DNA of 64,000 nucleotides, from contig CM041777.1 of NCBI GenBank assembly GCA_023374045.1, positions 111,627,588 through 111,691,587 on the forward strand, written 5' to 3'. The stretch is from Limonium bicolor. Lineage: Eukaryota; Streptophyta; Magnoliopsida; Caryophyllales; Plumbaginaceae. Both the position numbers and the translations under genes were made by a program. Of this stretch, positions 60,618-64,000 are shown piece by piece (the stretch's first letter is position 1; each line of letters opens with the position of its first letter). A model generated the notes under the pieces. It was not told where the DNA came from, ran no database searches, and was given only the letters and a program-made list of their open reading frames with translations.

Positions 60618-62342
60618 ATGGAATCAAATCTTAGCAAGCTTTTTGTTGGTGGAATCTCTTGGGATACTGATGAATTCCGGCTAAAGGAATACTTTGAGCA
60701 ATTTGGGGAAGTAGAGGAGTCAGTTATCATGAGGGATCGACTCACAGGTCGAGCTCGTGGGTTTGGTTTTGTGGTATTCTCAAATCCTAAAGCAGCTGAG
60801 AGAGTGGTAATGGAAAAGCACATAATCGATGGTCGCAAAGTAAGTTGACAGATTCTGATCTTGCACTCGAACATATGTAATATTTATTGTCAATGCCATA
60901 TTGATCTTGCTTGCGGACAATGGAGTTTGGGTTATTTTCTCAAAAGTGTCTGAAGAATTCAGTCTCATGTTAGATCTGCATTATAACAATAAACATTATA
61001 TCTTCACATGCTTCGTTCTATACATTTGATATATACTAATTGTACTGCTTCTACAAGTTTGCGTTGGCCATATTCCAGCATTACTGAGATGATCCATTAT
61101 CACACCTCAGTTCTGTGTAATGTGATTTATGTCCTCGATGCTAAAACCTTTTCATGTAATCTCCAGGTGGAGGCAAAGAAAGCTGTTCCTAGAGAATATC
61201 AACATATACTTCCAAGAAATAATAATGGGATCCACGGATCTCCACGGACAGGGCATAGTAGAAAGATTTTTGTGGGAGGCTTGGCATCAACAGTTACGGA
61301 GTCCGACTTCAAGAAGTATTTTGATCAGTTTGGTACAATCACAGATGTGGTGGTAATGTACGATCAAAATACCCGGAGGCCAAGAGGCTTTGGATTCATA
61401 ACTTATAATTCAGAAGATGCGGTTAATCGAGTTCTGTATAAAACCTTCCATGAACTGAATGGAAAGATGGTCGAGGTAAAAAGGGCTGTACCCAAAGAGC
61501 TATCTCCAAGCCCTGTTCGTAGTCCCTTTGTTAGATATAATAGTCATGGCCTGGATAGGTCTAGCAACCTAATTAACTTTTACCCTCCAAGTTATGGTTT
61601 CAACTCTGCTGGTGGGTATGGCCAGTCTAATTCAGTTAGTGGTGGTAGAAAAGGGTTTGGTTCTATTAGTGCATCGAGGTATGGAGTTACTATGAACATG
61701 GTGCCATTCTATGGCGGTAATTATGGGCCTAATCATGGATTCGGTAATACACATGGTGGCCTCATAAGTCCTCATTTCAGTGGCCATATAGGTCGTTACA
61801 ATTCTCCAAGTGGATATGGTGGTAGAAATGCCAGAGATGAATCTCTGTTTAGCTCTGCACCCCAAAATGTATGGGGAAGTGGGTCTTCTAACAACCCCAC
61901 AAACCCTGCTGGTCCTGGTGTTCTTTTAGGATCTGGGAGTGGAAACTTTGGACCCATGTTTGGAAGCAATAGACCTGACTGGGTTTCTTCTCGGATGATA
62001 TCCCAAGGAGGTGGTAACACTTCTGGTTACACCAATGGGACTCTTGCGTATGGTGTAGAAGATGGAAACCACAGCTTGGGAAACCAAGGTTATGGAAGAA
62101 TTCCTGATTCTAATATTGTTATCACCCCATCTTTATCTGGGTTAAGCAGTGGTTTAGAGACAGCATATGGTGATTCATATCGAGGTAGTTTTGTTTATGG
62201 GGATTCATCGGGAAGGAACCCCGAGTTGGAGACCTCTGGTCTATTCGGCTTTGGGCTTGGAGATGGACCTTCATATGGTACTGCCCAGACTTCTGAGCGC
62301 TATATTGAAGGCCATACCGTTGCAAATAGGCAACCGAAATGA
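60618..62342 (+). CDS. Two-RRM hnRNP-like RNA-binding protein
   Basis: Two coding exons (60618-60839 and 61167-62342) encode 465 residues. RRM1 has RNP2 LFVGGI (8-13) and RNP1 RGFGFVVF (47-54); RRM2 has RNP2 IFVGGL (108-113) and RNP1 RGFGFITY (147-154). A basic linker (EAKKAVPRE) follows RRM1, and its echo VKRAVPKE follows RRM2, as usual in plant hnRNP A/B and Musashi/DAZAP-like proteins. Residues 195-465 are low-complexity, rich in Gly, Ser, Tyr and Asn, typical of nuclear RNA-binding proteins that shuttle and form condensates. The nearest kind that I know is the Arabidopsis heterogeneous nuclear ribonucleoprotein 1 group. Expected role: pre-mRNA or mRNA binding in nucleus and cytoplasm; targets unknown. 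The start at 60618 is the first ATG in frame and gives the usual short lead-in before RRM1. The frame is intact. Confidence 0.93.
60840..61166 (+). other. Intron of the RRM gene
   Basis: 327 bp between CGCAAA/GTAAGT and ATCTCCAG/GTGGAG, phase 0. It splits the end of RRM1 at the usual position in this family (after DGRK, before VEAKKA). Confidence 0.93.
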
Positions 62343-62448
62343 GGTACTTACATTTTCTTCAATGCTTTTAGGGAATTTAACCAAATGTCATGAGTTTTTG
62401 TTTAATTCACGTTATACCACTGTGTTTTAAAATTATATAGGATAACAC

Positions 62449-62592
62449 CAGATCCAGGAATTTATTTAGGGGGGCAATTTTTTTTTTTTGACACTAACAT
62501 TCTTTAAAACATTATCTATTTTATATTTTTTAAAAAATTTATAAGAGTATTTTACAAATTTTCAAAAATAGCCCCCTCCTGGATCCGCCTCT
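62449..62592. mobile_element. Small Mutator-type MITE or relic
   Basis: 144 bp flanked by an exact 9-bp duplication GGATAACAC (62440-62448, 62593-62601). Ends share the inverted word GATCCAGGA, with G-rich and C-rich shoulders (AGGGGGGGC-like, GCCCCCTCC). The 9-bp duplication suggests the Mutator superfamily; no coding capacity. Confidence 0.78.
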
Positions 62593-62761
62593 GGATAACA
62601 CTGAGTTATAATTATTTGACCAGATAATACTTTGTCCCAGATTTAACGACTGCTCTGTTAATATTCCTGGAACATGACTAAATTACCCCTGTTATTAATT
62701 AACTGACAGTGATTCTTCATATTGACAAATTCCATAAGATACCACTTTCATTTAACTAATA

Positions 62762-63264
62762 GAGTAAATTACTCTGAACCCCCTTGAGGATTGGACATAT
62801 TACAGTTAACCCCCTTGTATTTATCATAATTATTGGTAACCACCCTAAGGTTACGGTATCTCTGACTATGAGCCCCCGAACTATAACTCCATTATCAAAA
62901 CGTTAACTACGTGCTGATCCATTAGCTTAATCACTTTATTAATGACATGTTGAACAACAAAACTGTTTAATCAATATCGTTTAACTCTCTCTCATCCTAA
63001 TTCAGATGCATTTTTGAGGTAGGGTTGACGTTTTTCGGACAATAAGAATGCTTATTAAGCAGTGTTTTTTATCCAACATGTCATTAATAATGTGATTAAG
63101 CTGATGGGTCAGCACGTAGTTAACGTTTTGATAATGGAGTTATAGTTCGGGGGCTCATAGTCAGAGATCCCGTAACCTCATGGTGGTTACCAATAATTAT
63201 GATAAACACAATGGGGTTAACTGTAATATGCCTAATCCTCAAGGAGGTTCCGAGTAATTTACTC
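62762..63264. mobile_element. Foldback Mutator-type MITE
   Basis: 503 bp forming one long imperfect hairpin, from GAGTAAATTACTC to GAGTAATTTACTC. Arms of about 200 bp match in words such as CGTTAACTACGTGCTGA and CCATTATCAAAACGTTAAC and their complements. An exact 9-bp duplication TAACTAATA flanks it (62753-62761, 63265-63273). Lies in the presumed 3'-UTR intron of the RRM gene. Confidence 0.93.
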
Positions 63265-63745
63265 TAACTAATAACATGGGTAGTTTAGTTATTTTTGTAG
63301 GGATACTAACTGAGCAGTTAATAAACTATGAGAGTTATATGGTTATATGGAGAAATAAGTAAAAACTCAGTGTTATTTTATGAAATTTTAAAAACACAAT
63401 GGTATATCGTGAATTAAACAAAAACTTAGTATATTAAGTAAAAACTCAACAATCAATGTTTATATTTTCAAGCTTAAGGAGTAGACCAATCAGCATGCTC
63501 ATGTTGTGTTTGGTGTCATAATCTCCCCATGTAATTATAATAGCCCCTCAAAACCTGTTGGTGATATTTCTACCTCTTCTCTCTGCATATATGTATATTT
63601 CAGGCATGGGCTATAGTCAATGGTTTTCTGTATTTAATTGTGAGCCTTGGTGCAGGAATTGCTAACGCATATTTTTCAGCTCTTATTTAGAGCTAGCTAC
63701 GAACATGTTCTCATTGATTTTCTTTTGTCTTCACTTTTGGTCCAG

Positions 63746-64000
63746 GAATTGCTACATAAGAGAATTCTAATCTCCCAAATCATGAGGTTGCGACTGGTAG
63801 GATCAGGTAAACAAAACAGCAGTTGATAAAGACTGAACTGCATTCATATTCCTCACTAAGACCATGAACATTGGAGGCAATGATGGTTCCTTAACTTCGA
63901 GAAAGAAAATTAAAATAATGACATGTAAATACTGGTGGAGATAAGGGTTCTTCATGGTATCTGTATGAAGGAACAGTTCTTAAATTGAGAAAAGGGCCAT
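63746..64000 (+). other. Probable distal 3'-UTR exon of the RRM gene
   Basis: After the acceptor at 63745 the sequence becomes less AT-rich and shows no frame. It is likely the end of the transcript. A further donor-like GATCAG/GTAAAC at about 63806 suggests additional splicing, and the window ends before a poly(A) signal can be placed. Confidence 0.4.

Larger units (their letters stand above)
62344..63745 (+). other. Probable 3'-UTR intron of the RRM gene
   Basis: The stop codon is followed after one base by GTACTTAC, a plausible donor. Two acceptor-like sites, both reading CAG/GAATTGCTA, lie at 63655 and 63745. Either would make an intron of about 1.3-1.4 kb holding two MITEs. The exact splice pattern is inferred. 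Confidence 0.5.

Noticed and set aside
61008..61166. Open reading extending the second RRM exon upstream
   Set aside because: It is intron sequence before the CTCCAG acceptor; RRM1 continues correctly only when 60839 is joined to 61167.

Overview
This is nuclear DNA of a flowering plant, probably a eudicot. It is AT-rich, its genes have introns, and it carries a plant-type WNK kinase, a plant two-RRM RNA-binding protein and typical angiosperm transposons (Ty1/copia, Tat-like Ty3/gypsy, CACTA, hAT and Mutator-type MITEs, and a LINE with the DUF4283/zinc-knuckle ORF1 of plants). The species cannot be named from the sequence. I see only two genes that look functional: a short WNK kinase on the + strand (20.1-21.5 kb, WNK11-like) and a two-RRM hnRNP-like gene on the + strand (60.6-62.3 kb). 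No rRNA, tRNA or CRISPR array was seen.

Layout. 1-5430: most of a non-autonomous Tat/Athila-type LTR element on the - strand, inserted in the integrase region of a Ty1/copia element (Copia-1, + strand). Copia-1 resumes at 5431, is broken again in the reverse transcriptase by a 5.3-kb solo-LTR-like element (6869-12123, TSD GACAG), and ends at about 13165. 13.2-19.1 kb: MITEs (hAT 13238-13774, CACTA 13815-14699, a foldback at 16151-16688), a degenerate GATTCAC minisatellite and featureless AT-rich DNA. 19.1-21.8 kb: the WNK gene with a probable 5'-UTR intron. 21.8-24.4 kb: intergenic DNA with two tandem-repeat patches. 24.4-25.7 kb: LINE relic.

25679-42930: a 17.25-kb LTR retrotransposon on the - strand, TSD TTGTC, with nearly identical 5.1-kb LTRs and a 7-kb interior without coding capacity. 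It looks like a non-autonomous Tat/Ogre-type element and is the youngest large insertion here. It split the endonuclease start of the LINE, whose reading resumes at 42936. Two MITEs follow (43210-43663, 43740-44156). 44466-59520: a second Ty1/copia element (Copia-2, + strand, TSD GAGCT) with both LTRs, tRNA-Met-type PBS and PPT, a decayed gag-pol and two further solo-LTR-like insertions (47607-51320 on -, 52266-57875 on +). 59.5-64 kb: the RRM gene, with a probable 3'-UTR intron that holds two Mutator-type MITEs.

How the parts relate. The window is mainly a record of nested insertion: LTR elements inside copia elements, a Tat-like element inside a LINE, and MITEs in the gaps and in a host 3'-UTR intron. 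Target-site duplications fix most boundaries exactly. The two host genes do not appear functionally linked. No novel multi-gene system was found. The most unusual structures belong to the 17-kb Tat-like element: a duplicated LTR/PBS junction inside the LTR, a large inverted repeat over its PPT/3'-LTR border, a roughly 180-bp satellite array beside the 3' LTR, and oppositely oriented LTR-head copies in its interior.
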